49,149 nucleotides of DNA from Schaalia cardiffensis (GCF_016405145.1 NZ_JAEKIA010000015.1:1-49149); one strand, 5' to 3'; positions 8,588 through 18,017 are shown, counted from the first letter of the stretch. The notes: generated by a model not told the origin, from the letters alone. Translations and numbers: made by a program.

Positions 8588-9897
8588 ACACCCACTGGCT
8601 CTCCACTGCCCCAACGCCACTTCCCACTGAGCCCCCTCGTGTTCCGACTCGCGATCGCGGCTTCGAGCTGGGCACTCGCCTCAATGCCGGGCCCGGACTT
8701 GGCCGCACCGGTGTCCTGCACACTGCGCACGGCGAGATCCACACCCCCGCTTTCATCCCGGTCGGTACGAAAGCCAATGTGAAAGCCCTCGTCCCAGAAA
8801 TGGTGGCAGACTTGGGCGCCCAGGCGGTCCTCGCGAACGCCTACCACCTGTATTTACAACCCGGCTCCGATCTCGTAGACGAGGCCGGGGGGCTCGGCTC
8901 TTTCATGAACTGGCCGGGCCCCACCTACACGGACTCGGGGGGCTTCCAAGTCCTCTCCCTGGGCGCGGGCTTCAAGAAAGTCCTCTCCCAGGAGTTCTCC
9001 GGTTCGGCGAACACAGACGATCCGCGCCTCCATATGCAGGCCGTGAAAGCCTCCGAAGCGGTCGTCGACGAGGACGGGGTGGTGTTCCGCTCCCACATTG
9101 ACGGCACCAGACACCGTTTCACCGCGGAAGTGTCCATGCGGATTCAGCACGAGCTCGGAAGTGACATCATGTTCTCTTTCGACGAGCTCACTTCCCTCCT
9201 GCACCCCCGCTCCTATCAGGAAGAATCCTTGGAGCGTACCCACGCTTGGGCGAGGCGCTGTCTGCGCGCCCACGCACGCCTCACCGAAGAACGAGTTGAC
9301 AAGCCCTATCAGCAGCTATGGGGTGTCATCCAGGGGGCCCAGTACGAGGATCTTCGCCGAAAGGCCGCACGGACCATGGCGGAAATGGATGAAGGCGGGT
9401 GGCGTTTCGACGGTTTCGGTTTGGGCGGTGCTTTGGAGAAGGAGAACCTCGGGACGATCCTGACCTGGGTGAGTGAGGAACTCGGAGAGGATCGCCCCCG
9501 CCATCTCCTCGGCATTTCAGAACCGGAAGACTTCTTCAGTGGGGTCGAGGCCGGGGCTGACACTTTCGACTGTGTGAATCCTTCTCGCGTGGCCCGCAAC
9601 GCTGCGATCTACTCTCCCGATGGCCGTTTCAATGTGACGAATGCGCGATTCAAACGCGATTTCTCGCCCCTCGTTGAAGGCTGCGGCTGCTACACCTGCA
9701 CGCATTATTCGGCCGCCTACGTCCACCACCTGTTCAAGGCGAAGGAGATGCTCGCTTCCACTTTGGCGACGATCCACAACGAGTGGTTCACCGTCCGCCT
9801 AGTCGACGCGATCCGCGATTCCATTGACAATGGGGACTACGAGGCTTTCCGAGATGACATGCTCGGACGCTACACCTCGAAGGGATCGCCAGCGTGA
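8584..9897 (+). CDS. tgt: Queuine/preQ1 tRNA-ribosyltransferase
   Basis: The 437-residue product exchanges guanine for a 7-deazaguanine base at wobble position 34 of GUN tRNAs. TDSGGFQVLS (about 116-125) carries the catalytic Asp, FDCVNPSRVARN the nucleophilic Asp region, and CGCYTC with a downstream His forms the zinc site. It has about 25 extra N-terminal residues. The usual FDECTP stretch reads FDELTS, a variant near the substrate pocket. It is coupled to yhhQ, and no queuosine synthesis genes occur in the window. Confidence 0.93.
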   Translation: MNTHWLSTAPTPLPTEPPRVPTRDRGFELGTRLNAGPGLGRTGVLHTAHGEIHTPAFIPVGTKANVKALVPEMVADLGAQAVLANAYHLYLQPGSDLVDEAGGLGSFMNWPGPTYTDSGGFQVLSLGAGFKKVLSQEFSGSANTDDPRLHMQAVKASEAVVDEDGVVFRSHIDGTRHRFTAEVSMRIQHELGSDIMFSFDELTSLLHPRSYQEESLERTHAWARRCLRAHARLTEERVDKPYQQLWGVIQGAQYEDLRRKAARTMAEMDEGGWRFDGFGLGGALEKENLGTILTWVSEELGEDRPRHLLGISEPEDFFSGVEAGADTFDCVNPSRVARNAAIYSPDGRFNVTNARFKRDFSPLVEGCGCYTCTHYSAAYVHHLFKAKEMLASTLATIHNEWFTVRLVDAIRDSIDNGDYEAFRDDMLGRYTSKGSPA

Positions 9898-9934
9898 AAG
9901 CCCACTCCAGCATCCAGACTCTTCAGGGAGGTTC

Positions 9935-11665
9935 ATGGTGAATCAGATCGTGACCGAGGCTAGGCGCTTCTACGATCCGGGCTGCCCCTATGAGATCCCC
10001 GTCCCCGAGACCTCCCTGTTCTCCCTCCTCGAAGATGCGGCTTCCTTCTACCCGGATCGGATAGCGCTCGACTATTTCGCTAAGACGATGAGCTACCGAG
10101 ATCTTTACGAGTTCTCCTTGCGCGCGGCGGGTGTCTTATGGGATGCGGGAGTGCGCAAAGGTGATGTCGTTGCCATTGCCCTGCCGAACTGTCCTCAAGC
10201 GCTCATCGTCTTCTACGCATGCATGAGGATCGGTGCTGTTACCGCCCAACACAATCCTCTTGCACCCGCCGAAGAGATCGCCGACCAACTCCGCCGCCAT
10301 GGCGCGAAGATTGCGATCGTGTGGGAGAAGTGCGCTTCGAACTTTTCTCTGGACGATTCTGCTCTTGAGACTCTTTTCGTTGTGGATATCACCTACCACA
10401 TGCCCGTGTCGAAACGCGTGGCGCTCAAGGCTCCCCTCGCGAAAGCACGCAGGCTTCGCGAACAGATGCGCTCACCGCGTCCCCACGATGCCCGTTCTTT
10501 TGATCTCGCCCTCGCCAGTGCTAGAAGAATCGACGAGGACGTCGAGGGGGCTGAAGGATCTGATCGTGCGGTCATCTTGCATACGGGAGGGACGAATGGT
10601 GTTCCAAAGTCTGTGCCTCTCACCCACCGCAATATCGGGGCGAATGTTAACCAGTGTCTCTTTTGGGTGTGGCGTCTTCACGAGGGCGCGGAGACTTTCT
10701 TCTCACTGCTGCCCTACTTCCATGCTTTCGGTCTGACCTTCTTTTGTTGCGCGGCCATTGGGAAAGCGGCGACGCAGATTATCTTGCCGAAATTCGATGT
10801 GGATCTCGCCCTCGAAGCCCATAGGCGACGCCCCGTCACCTTCTTCGTCGGTGTGCCCCCAATGTTTGAACGTCTGGAACGTCGAGCCGCTGAAAGTGGG
10901 GATTCTCTGCGTTCCATCCGCTACTCGGTCGCCGGCGCGATGCCGCTTTCAGTTGAATCTGCGAAGCGCTGGGAGGAGGCCACGGGCGGAATGATCGTCG
11001 AAGGATATGGGCTCACCGAAACCTCTCCGGTGCTCATGGGTGCGCCATTATCGCCTTTGCGTCGTCATGGGGTCCTTGGTTTGCCTTTTGCTTCAACCGA
11101 GGTGCGCCTCGTTGATTTGGATGATCCTTCACGTGATGTTGACGAGGGCGAGCCGGGTGAGATCCTTGTTCGCGGCCCGCAGGTCTTCGAGGGGTATCTT
11201 GACGCTCCTGAGGAAACGGCGCGCGTCTTCACCGAGGACGGCTGGTTCCGTACGGGCGATGTCGGTGTTCTTGACGATGGGTTCTTGCGGATGACCGATC
11301 GGAAGAAGGAGCTCATTCTTTCCGGTGGTTTCAACGTGTATCCGAGCCAGGTGGAGGCCGCGATCCGTGGACTGCCGGGAGTCAAGGATGTGGCGGTCGT
11401 CGGGTTGCCGAGCGGGGATGCGAAGGAGGAGGTCGCAGCGGCCCTCGTCCTCGAAGATGATGCGCCTGCGATTACTGTGGAGCAGGTGCGTCTGTGGGCG
11501 GAGCGAAGGGTCTCTCACTACGCTTTGCCGCGAGTCGTCTCCGTTCTCGTGGATTTGCCGAGGAATCCTCTGGGGAAGGTGATGCGCAGAAAGGTCCGTG
11601 AGCAATTGCTCGCTGCCCGCCAGAATCCTTCGTCTCAGGATGGGAAGAAGTCTCCGATGGCTTAG
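9935..11665 (+). CDS. Long-chain acyl-CoA synthetase (AMP-forming)
   Basis: The 576-residue product belongs to the ANL superfamily. HTGGTNGVPKSVPLTHRN is the P-loop-like motif (usual form TGGTTGxxKG), YGLTETSP is the adenine-binding motif, and GWFRTGDVG with DRKKELILSGGFNVYP is the hinge. LGKVMRRKVRE near the end contains the catalytic lysine region. It probably activates fatty acids for lipid remodelling or beta-oxidation. The ATG at 9935 has AGGGAGG in front; the open frame extends upstream inside tgt but without a ribosome site. The gap to tgt is 37 bases, so the two may be co-transcribed. Confidence 0.9.
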   Translation: MVNQIVTEARRFYDPGCPYEIPVPETSLFSLLEDAASFYPDRIALDYFAKTMSYRDLYEFSLRAAGVLWDAGVRKGDVVAIALPNCPQALIVFYACMRIGAVTAQHNPLAPAEEIADQLRRHGAKIAIVWEKCASNFSLDDSALETLFVVDITYHMPVSKRVALKAPLAKARRLREQMRSPRPHDARSFDLALASARRIDEDVEGAEGSDRAVILHTGGTNGVPKSVPLTHRNIGANVNQCLFWVWRLHEGAETFFSLLPYFHAFGLTFFCCAAIGKAATQIILPKFDVDLALEAHRRRPVTFFVGVPPMFERLERRAAESGDSLRSIRYSVAGAMPLSVESAKRWEEATGGMIVEGYGLTETSPVLMGAPLSPLRRHGVLGLPFASTEVRLVDLDDPSRDVDEGEPGEILVRGPQVFEGYLDAPEETARVFTEDGWFRTGDVGVLDDGFLRMTDRKKELILSGGFNVYPSQVEAAIRGLPGVKDVAVVGLPSGDAKEEVAAALVLEDDAPAITVEQVRLWAERRVSHYALPRVVSVLVDLPRNPLGKVMRRKVREQLLAARQNPSSQDGKKSPMA

Positions 11666-11820
11666 GGGCCCTTTGCGGTGAAGGCGCACTTACTTATTGC
11701 TGTGGTCGAGGTCTTTGACGTCATTGGGGCGCGGCGTCTTAGGGGCCCGGCGTTTTAGGGCTCCTCAGCCCGGGGCCCTCTCGTCATTCAAGCTGAAGTT
11801 GTGGAGCCTAAGGCAAAGGC

Positions 11821-11861
11821 GGGGTACTTGGGTCTCATGCGGAGATGGGGTACTTGGGTCT
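11821..11861. repeat. Short tandem direct repeat (two copies, 26-bp period)
   Basis: GGGGTACTTGGGTCT occurs at 11821-11835 and 11847-11861. It sits in the 700-base non-coding stretch after the acyl-CoA synthetase, close to two larger repeats. No gene is visible on either strand from 11666 to 12373. Confidence 0.7.
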
Positions 11862-11930
11862 AGGCGGAGGCGGGGCGCGAGCATTCTTGCTGGCTGAGGG
11901 CACCTGAATGCCTCCCAAGGTCGATCCGCA

Positions 11931-12099
11931 CAACCCCACACACAATCTCGACCCACCCCACCACAACCCGACGCAGCCGAAAACATAAACAGGGTGCCCA
12001 AACACCCCCGAACGCCGATTCCAACAACCCCACACACAATCTCGACCCACCCCACCGCCACCCGACACGGCCGAAAACATAATCAGGGTGCCCAAACAC
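11931..12099. repeat. Pair of 75-bp direct repeats (94-bp period)
   Basis: Positions 11931-12005 and 12025-12099 are nearly identical, starting CAACCCCACACACAATCTCG and ending GGGTGCCCAAACAC. They differ at only a few bases (around CCACAACCCGACGCAG versus CCGCCACCCGACACGG, and AAACAGG versus AATCAGG). Substitutions do not follow codon positions, so this is probably a non-coding dispersed element. Confidence 0.8.
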
Positions 12100-12233
12100 T
12101 CTCCACAATCCATCTGAACGACACATGCCCCGCGAATACCTCCGCGTTATGCGGTATCACCCCAGGATTCTTCTCAGCCCGACTGCTCCACGACAGCGCG
12201 ACATTTCGGAGCAACAGAACGACAATCTGGAAC

Positions 12234-12329
12234 GACAACGCGGTGTATGCGGACGACAGCGCCCCATTGCGGGCAGACAACGCGATGTGTGCGGACGACA
12301 GCGCGCCATTGTGGGCCGACAACGCGGCG
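12234..12329. repeat. 42-bp tandem repeat, 2.3 units
   Basis: Units begin GACAACGCG at 12234, 12276 and 12318 (the last partial). Each contains GCGGACGACAGCGC and CCATTG. The period is a multiple of three and one plus-strand frame stays open (repeating ADNA...ADDSAPL), but there is no start site or family resemblance. The last unit merges into the suf terminator hairpin. Confidence 0.75.
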
Positions 12330-12353
12330 CCCCGGCCACAAGACCGGGGCGCC
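12326..12353 (-). terminator. Terminator hairpin at the end of the suf operon
   Basis: GGCGCCCCGG (12326-12335) pairs perfectly with CCGGGGCGCC (12344-12353) across 8 bases. It begins 20 bases after the sufT stop on the minus strand. No T tract is present, so termination may be partial. Confidence 0.65.
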
Positions 12354-12373
12354 TACAGTCAAGCTCGTGGAGC

Positions 12374-12793
12374 TCAGACGTTGAAACCAATGGCGCGCAA
12401 CTGATCGCGCCCATCCTGAGTGATCCGATCCGGACCCCACGGTGGCATCCACACCCAAGAGATCACAACCTCAGGGCTCAGGGTCGACAAGATCACCTGC
12501 GCCTGACGTTCAATGACATCGGTCAGCGGGCAGGCCGCCGAAGTCAGAGTCATCTCGAGGACGATCGAGTCGTTTTGTGCAATATTGATCCCGTAAACGA
12601 GGCCCAAGTCGACAATATTGATGCCAAGCTCCGGGTCGATGACATCGCGGAGCGCTTCGAGGACGTCCTCCGCTTTGAGGCTTCCCTTCTCGATGACATC
12701 CGTTCCCTCAATCGAGCGGAGCACCGGTTCAGCAGACTCGGGAGCGGCGAAACGCTGCTCCACCGGTTCGGACTGGGCCATGGGGTTGTTCAT
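12374..12793 (-). CDS. sufT: SufT-like iron-sulphur assembly factor (DUF59/MIP18)
   Basis: The 139-residue product has a DUF59 domain (about 45-130). VIDPELGINIVDLGLVYG is the family signature, and SAACPLTDVIERQ includes the conserved cysteine. It aids maturation of Fe-S proteins, probably as a carrier or targeting factor. About 40 acidic residues precede the domain. The ATG at 12793 overlaps the sufU stop (ATGA). It is the last gene of the suf operon. Confidence 0.9.
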   Translation of the reverse strand: MNNPMAQSEPVEQRFAAPESAEPVLRSIEGTDVIEKGSLKAEDVLEALRDVIDPELGINIVDLGLVYGINIAQNDSIVLEMTLTSAACPLTDVIERQAQVILSTLSPEVVISWVWMPPWGPDRITQDGRDQLRAIGFNV

Positions 12794-13260
12794 GCTCTGT
12801 CTCCTGCGATATCGGTTCCAAGCTTCGCGAGTGCATCGCGCAGCGCATACCAGCCAAGAAGCGCGCACTTCACGCGGTTCGCGAACTGGGACGTCGATTC
12901 AAGAGCCGCCGCGTCTCCGAGCAGGTCAAGAACTTCCTCGGGCACGCCGCGATTGCGCGAATGCATCATCTGTTCCATCGCCCCATAAGCTTTCGCGACC
13001 TCGTCAATACTCGGTCGTTCATCGACGAGTTCGGCGAGCATCGACAGCGAGGCCTGCGAAATGGAGCATCCGTCTCCGTCCCACACGATCCGCTCAATGG
13101 CACCATCGGGTGCGAGCTGCACCCCCAGGGTGACTTCATCTCCACAGGTCGGGTTGACCTGGTGGCTCGATGCGTCAACGCCCTCGACCGTGCCGAGCCC
13201 GTGACGAGCTCTCGCATGATCGAGGATGACCTGTTGGTAAAGCTGTTCGAGACTCGGCAT
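12790..13260 (-). CDS. sufU: SufU, zinc-dependent sulphurtransferase
   Basis: The 156-residue product receives persulphide sulphur from SufS and passes it to SufB. Zinc and catalytic ligands are visible: NPTCGDEV, DGDGCSIS and RVKCALLGW supply three cysteines, with a conserved Asp in CGD. The MPSLEQLYQQVILDH opening fits the family. The ATG at 13260 touches the sufS stop; an open extension upstream is not coding. Confidence 0.93.
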   Translation of the reverse strand: MPSLEQLYQQVILDHARARHGLGTVEGVDASSHQVNPTCGDEVTLGVQLAPDGAIERIVWDGDGCSISQASLSMLAELVDERPSIDEVAKAYGAMEQMMHSRNRGVPEEVLDLLGDAAALESTSQFANRVKCALLGWYALRDALAKLGTDIAGDRA

Positions 13261-14552
13261 CAGTGTCCTTTGAAGAAGGAGCGGACGCGCCCGAGGGACG
13301 CGATGAAACGGTCGATCTCCTCCGGGGAGGTCATCGGTGAAACAGAAGCACGAGCCGATGAGCGTACACCGAAGAAGCTGTGAAGGGGGATGGCGCAATG
13401 GTGACCGACGCGAATCGCAACATCATCAGCGTCGAGCACCTGCCCCACGTCATGAGGATGCACACCCTTGACTGCGAAGGCGAGGACACCGATGCGCTCC
13501 AAAGCGCCGCTAGGCCCGAGGACCCGCACTCCCTCAAGATCGAGGATCTGTTCGAGGAGGCGGGCGGTGAGTTGTTCTTCCTGAGCGCGGATCCGGTCCA
13601 TGCCGAGCTTCGAGAGGTATTCGAGGGCTGTGGTCCAGCCTGCGATCTGGGCGACCGGCTGTGAGCCCGCTTCGAACCTCTCAGGCGCCGGCATGTAGGT
13701 GGAGCCCTCCATTGTGACGTTTTCGATCATGGAGCCCCCGCTCAAGACAGGAGGCATCGCTTCAAGGAGCCCCCTCCTTCCCCATAGGGCGCCGACCCCG
13801 GTGGGGCCAAGCATCTTATGCGAGCTCATCACCGCGAAGTCGACGCCGAGGGCTCCAACATCAATGGGCATATGGGCGCTCGACTGGCAGGTGTCCAAAA
13901 GAACGAGGGCGCCGACACAGCGCGCTTTTTCGACGATCGGAGCGACCGGGGAGATCGCACCGGTCACATTCGAGACGTGCGTGAATGCGACGAGCTTCGT
14001 GTTCGCGCTGATCCTGTCGAGGGTCTCAAGGTCGATACGCCCATCAGGTAAAAGGTCGAGCCAGGCGAGCTCAGCGCCCGTGCGGGCGCACAATTCCTGC
14101 CAGGGCACGAGATTCGCGTGGTGTTCCGCCCGAGTCGTGACGATCCTGTCTCCCGGCCCGATCCTCAAAGGAGCAGCAGCCTTTCCTCCGCGCCCCAGGG
14201 AGGCGTGTCCGATTGAGAGAGCCACGAGGTTGATCGCCTCGGTCGCGTTCTTCGTCCACACGATCTCCTCGGGACGGCCCCCAATAAAAGAGGCGAGGGC
14301 GGCGCGCCCGTCCTCGAAAGCCGCAGTGGATTCGTCGCCGAGCAGGTGCGTACCCCGGTGGACCGCAGCGTTCGAGCGCCGGTAGAAGTCCGCTTCGGCG
14401 GAGATCACGCACTCGGGCTTCTGAGAGGTCGCTGAGGCATCAAGGTACGCGATCGGCTTCCCGCCCCGTCCCTTGCGGGACAGGATCGGGAAGTCCGCTC
14501 GAATGGCGTCAAGCTCTGCGGCGGTGAAGGCCGCGCCCGCGGAAGTGCTCAC
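13260..14552 (-). CDS. sufS: Cysteine desulphurase SufS
   Basis: The 430-residue PLP enzyme converts cysteine to alanine and a protein-bound persulphide. SSHKMLGPTGVG holds the PLP lysine and RVGHHCAIPLHSF the catalytic cysteine. TRAEHHANLVPWQ supplies the stacking histidine. Translation starts at GTG (14550-14552), overlapping the sufC stop by four bases. It is coupled to SufU, its usual sulphur acceptor in Gram-positive bacteria. Confidence 0.95.
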   Translation of the reverse strand: MSTSAGAAFTAAELDAIRADFPILSRKGRGGKPIAYLDASATSQKPECVISAEADFYRRSNAAVHRGTHLLGDESTAAFEDGRAALASFIGGRPEEIVWTKNATEAINLVALSIGHASLGRGGKAAAPLRIGPGDRIVTTRAEHHANLVPWQELCARTGAELAWLDLLPDGRIDLETLDRISANTKLVAFTHVSNVTGAISPVAPIVEKARCVGALVLLDTCQSSAHMPIDVGALGVDFAVMSSHKMLGPTGVGALWGRRGLLEAMPPVLSGGSMIENVTMEGSTYMPAPERFEAGSQPVAQIAGWTTALEYLSKLGMDRIRAQEEQLTARLLEQILDLEGVRVLGPSGALERIGVLAFAVKGVHPHDVGQVLDADDVAIRVGHHCAIPLHSFFGVRSSARASVSPMTSPEEIDRFIASLGRVRSFFKGH

Positions 14553-15301
14553 AGACCGAGGTACTCGTCGTAGCCGTTCTCTTCAAGCTGGTCGGCGAGC
14601 TCGGGGCCGCCTTCAGCGACGACGCGGCCCGCGACGAACACGTGAACGTGACTGGGCTTGATGTAGCGCAGGATGCGCGTGTAGTGGGTGATGAGCATGA
14701 CGCCGCACCCGGTTTTGTCGTGGACGCGGTTCACGCCCTCGGACACGATGCGCAGCGCATCAACGTCGAGGCCGGAGTCGGTTTCGTCGAGAACCGCGAA
14801 GCTGGGCTGGAGGAGTTCAGCTTGGAGGATCTCGAGCCTCTTCTTCTCACCGCCGGAAAAACCCACGTTGACATCGCGCTCGGCGAAGTCGGGGTCCATG
14901 CGCAAAAGCTCCATGGATTCCTTGACGTCCTTCACCCAGGTGCGCAGCTTCGGAGCCTCACCGGTGATCGCGGTTTTCGCGGTGCGAAGGAAGTTGGATA
15001 CGGACACGCCCGCGACCTCGACCGGGTACTGCATGGCGAGGAAGAGCCCAGCCTTCGCCCTCTCATCCACACTCATTTCGGTGATGAGCTGGTCGTCGAG
15101 CCAGGCTTCGCCCTGGGTGATCTCATAGTCGGGGTGACCGGCGAGAGCGTAGGCGAGGGTGGACTTGCCTGAGCCATTCGGACCCATGATCGCGTGGATC
15201 TCATTCGAGTTGATGACCAGGTTGACGCCCTTGAGGATCTCCTTGGGCCCCTCCGGGGTCTCAACGGAGACGTGAAGGTCCTTGATAGTCAGAGTCGACA
15301 T
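14549..15301 (-). CDS. sufC: SufC, ATPase of the SufBCD scaffold
   Basis: The 250-residue ABC-type ATPase has Walker A GPNGSGKST, signature FSGGEKKRLEILQ and Walker B FAVLDETDSGLD, the SufC-specific form. It drives conformational change in the SufB-SufD scaffold during cluster assembly. The ATG at 15301 directly precedes STLTIKDLHVSVE. It follows sufD after a 55-base gap. Confidence 0.96.
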   Translation of the reverse strand: MSTLTIKDLHVSVETPEGPKEILKGVNLVINSNEIHAIMGPNGSGKSTLAYALAGHPDYEITQGEAWLDDQLITEMSVDERAKAGLFLAMQYPVEVAGVSVSNFLRTAKTAITGEAPKLRTWVKDVKESMELLRMDPDFAERDVNVGFSGGEKKRLEILQAELLQPSFAVLDETDSGLDVDALRIVSEGVNRVHDKTGCGVMLITHYTRILRYIKPSHVHVFVAGRVVAEGGPELADQLEENGYDEYLGL

Positions 15302-15356
15302 TTCTTCTCCTGTTCGCGCAGATGCGCCAGTGTTTCGGTTGTGCGCTCTGCGCGCT

Positions 15357-16532
15357 TCAGTTGCGGTTCTTCGCGAGTTCGGCTTCGACCGATTCCATGA
15401 GGTGGTCGATGACCTCGGGCACGCCGATCTGGTTGATGAGTTCGGCGAAGAAGCCCCTCACGACGAGCCTGCGGGCATCCATTTCAGAAATACCGCGGCT
15501 CATCAGGTAGAAGAGCTGCTCATCGTCGAAACGTCCGGTCGCCGAAGCATGACCGGCGCCAGCGATTTCACCGTTCTCGATCTCCAGGTTCGGCACGGAG
15601 TCAGCCTTCGCGCCCTCGGTGAGCACGAGGTTGCGGTTGAGTTCGTAGGTGTCGGTGCCGTCCGCGGTTTCACGGATGAGGCAGTCGCCGATCCACACGG
15701 AGTGCGCGTCCTCGCCTTGGAGGGCGCCCTTGTAGGTGACCCGCGAGTAGCAGTTCGGCTGCGAATGGTCCACGAAGACTCGGTGCTCGAGGTGCTGTCC
15801 GCCGTCCACGAAGTACAGGCCGAGCATGGTGAGTTCCCCACCGGTCCCACGAAAGTCCGTGTCCGAGCAGATACGGACGAGGTCGCCGCCGAAGGTCACG
15901 ACAATGTGCGTGAGCTTCGTGTCCTTGCCGAGGGCGAGGCGGTGATTCGAAGCGTGCAAGGAGGTGTCGTCCCATTCTTGGATGGCAACGAAGGTGAGCT
16001 TCGAGGCGTCGGCCGCGTTGAGTTCGATCGTCTGATTGAGGGCCGCTTCGGGGCTGCCGCGGTGCGAAAGGATGATCGTCGCTTCGGCGAGCTCACCGAC
16101 TTCGATGCGGATGTGCTGGGGTCGGGTTCCCTCAATGGCATCGACGTTCAGGCGGATCGGCTCAGCCAGGACGCTTTCCTTGGGAATCGTGATGATGGTG
16201 GACTCGGTGAAGGTGTTCCATGCGACGACGGCTGTGCGGTCGCCGGGGGCGAGGACCGTGCCGAGGCGCTCATCGTCGCGGCCCGCCTTTTCAACGATCA
16301 CGCCTTCGGGAGCCTCAACGGTGACGGGGGCGTCGCCCTCGGCGTAGGAGGCGGGGTCGAAGAGGCGGTCGATTCGCCGGATCGGGGTAAAGCGCCAGTC
16401 CTCTTCGCGCCCACGGGGCACGGGAATCGCTTCGAGGTCGAAGGAGACGGGACGATCCGCGCGCGAGGCGTGGCCTCCCTCTTCGTTCGGACCGTGCGAG
16501 TGGGGCTTGGCCATTGCTGTTGCGGTGGTCAT
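15357..16532 (-). CDS. sufD: SufD, scaffold subunit
   Basis: The 391-residue product shares the right-handed beta-helix core with SufB. SRVTYKGALQGEDAHSVWIG and GHASATGRFDDEQLFYLMSR are SufD signatures, with the conserved histidine in GHASATG. It pairs with SufB on the SufC dimer and helps acquire iron. The ATG at 16532 follows the sufB stop by one base. Confidence 0.95.
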   Translation of the reverse strand: MTTATAMAKPHSHGPNEEGGHASRADRPVSFDLEAIPVPRGREEDWRFTPIRRIDRLFDPASYAEGDAPVTVEAPEGVIVEKAGRDDERLGTVLAPGDRTAVVAWNTFTESTIITIPKESVLAEPIRLNVDAIEGTRPQHIRIEVGELAEATIILSHRGSPEAALNQTIELNAADASKLTFVAIQEWDDTSLHASNHRLALGKDTKLTHIVVTFGGDLVRICSDTDFRGTGGELTMLGLYFVDGGQHLEHRVFVDHSQPNCYSRVTYKGALQGEDAHSVWIGDCLIRETADGTDTYELNRNLVLTEGAKADSVPNLEIENGEIAGAGHASATGRFDDEQLFYLMSRGISEMDARRLVVRGFFAELINQIGVPEVIDHLMESVEAELAKNRN

Positions 16533-16533
16533 A

Positions 16534-17982
16534 TCAGCCGACGGATCCTTCCATCTGCAGTTCGATGAGGCGATTGAGTTCGAGCGCGTACTCCATCGGG
16601 AGTTCCTTTGCGATCGGTTCGACGAAGCCTCTGACGATCATCGCCATCGCCTCGTTCTCGTCGAGGCCCCGGCTCATGAGGTAGAAGAGCTGGTCGGCGG
16701 ATACCTTTGAGACAGTCGCCTCGTGACCCATTTCGACATCATCCGTGCGCACGTCGACATAGGGGTAGGTGTCTGTCCTTGAGATCTTGTCGACGAGGAG
16801 CGCATCGCACAGCACATTCGACTTCGAGTGGCGTGCCCGCGCATTGACTTGGACGAGACCACGGTAGGAGGTGCGGCCGCCTCCTCGGGACACGGATTTC
16901 GACACGATGGACGAAGAGGTCTTCGGAGCCATGTGGACCATCTTCGCGCCGGTGTCCTGGTGCTGACCGGGGCCTGCGAAACCGATGGACAGGGTCTCGC
17001 CGCGGGCGTGATCGCCCATGAGGAAGCACGCCGGGTACTTCATGGTGATCGCAGCACCCATATTGCCGTCGACCCATTCCATGGTGCCGCCTTCTTCCAC
17101 GATGGCGCGCTGCGTCACGAGGTTGAGAACGTTGGTGGACCAGTTCTGGATCGTCGTGTAGCGCACGCGTGCGCCTTTCTTCACGAAAATCTCAATGACG
17201 CCCGAGTGCAGGGAGTTCTCGTCGTAGATCGGGGCGGTGCACCCCTCGACGTAGTGAACATAGGAGCCTTCGTCGGCGATGATGAGGGTGCGTTCGAACT
17301 GGCCGAGAGCCGCAGTGTTGATACGGAAATATGCCTGCAGGGGGATGTCGACGCGCACGCCCGGCGGAACGTAGACGAAGGAACCTCCCGACCATGCCGC
17401 AGTGTTGAGTGCGGAAAACTTGTTGTCACCGGAGGGAACGGCTTTGCCGAAGTACTCGTTGAAGATCTCCGGGTATTCACGAAGACCGGAGTCGGTGTCG
17501 AGGAAGATGACGCCTTGGCGTTCGAGGTCTTCTTGGATCTGCTGGTAGACGACCTCGGATTCGTACTGCGCGGCGACACCTGCGACGAGGCGGTTTTTCT
17601 CAGCCTCCGGGATTCCGAGACGGTCGTAGGTGTTACGAATCTCCTCGGGCAGGTCCTCCCAGTTCTTCACCAGACGATCAGTCGGGTTCACGTAGTAGCG
17701 GAATGCGTCGAAGTCGATCCCGGACAGATCCGGACCCCAAGTGGGCATCGGTTTGCGGTCGAAGATTTCAAGGGCTTTGAGGCGGCGCTCGCGCATCCAC
17801 TCGGGTTCGTTCTTGTGATCCGAGATGGAGCGGACGACCTCGGCGTTAATGCCGTATTCGGCATCCTTCGCATAGTCGTCGTTATCGCGCCAGCCGTACT
17901 CGTATGCGCCGATCGACTCGATGATCTCGTCATCGGTCATGTGACGGTCATCGAGGTCTGCGACCTGCGGTGACTGGGTCAT
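16534..17982 (-). CDS. sufB: SufB, Fe-S cluster scaffold
   Basis: The 482-residue product is the main scaffold on which the nascent cluster forms. Recognisable stretches are YVPPGVRVDIPLQAYFRIN, ARVRYTTIQNWSTNVLN and GHEATVSKVSADQLFYLMSR. Its length is normal for the family and no intein is present, unlike the M. tuberculosis orthologue. It lies 35 bases after sufR and is probably co-transcribed with it. Confidence 0.96.
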   Translation of the reverse strand: MTQSPQVADLDDRHMTDDEIIESIGAYEYGWRDNDDYAKDAEYGINAEVVRSISDHKNEPEWMRERRLKALEIFDRKPMPTWGPDLSGIDFDAFRYYVNPTDRLVKNWEDLPEEIRNTYDRLGIPEAEKNRLVAGVAAQYESEVVYQQIQEDLERQGVIFLDTDSGLREYPEIFNEYFGKAVPSGDNKFSALNTAAWSGGSFVYVPPGVRVDIPLQAYFRINTAALGQFERTLIIADEGSYVHYVEGCTAPIYDENSLHSGVIEIFVKKGARVRYTTIQNWSTNVLNLVTQRAIVEEGGTMEWVDGNMGAAITMKYPACFLMGDHARGETLSIGFAGPGQHQDTGAKMVHMAPKTSSSIVSKSVSRGGGRTSYRGLVQVNARARHSKSNVLCDALLVDKISRTDTYPYVDVRTDDVEMGHEATVSKVSADQLFYLMSRGLDENEAMAMIVRGFVEPIAKELPMEYALELNRLIELQMEGSVG

Positions 17983-18017
17983 ATTAATGTCAACCTCTCA
18001 ATTAAACGGTGTGCGCG

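Noticed and set aside
12234-12329. 42-base repeats as a CRISPR array
   Set aside because: The units are directly adjacent, without spacers, and no cas genes are present.
15282-17973. Long open frames on the plus strand (428 and 381 codons) opposite sufC, sufD and sufB
   Set aside because: They are antisense to strongly recognisable suf genes and have repetitive Val/Asp/Glu-rich composition typical of shadow frames in high-G+C DNA.
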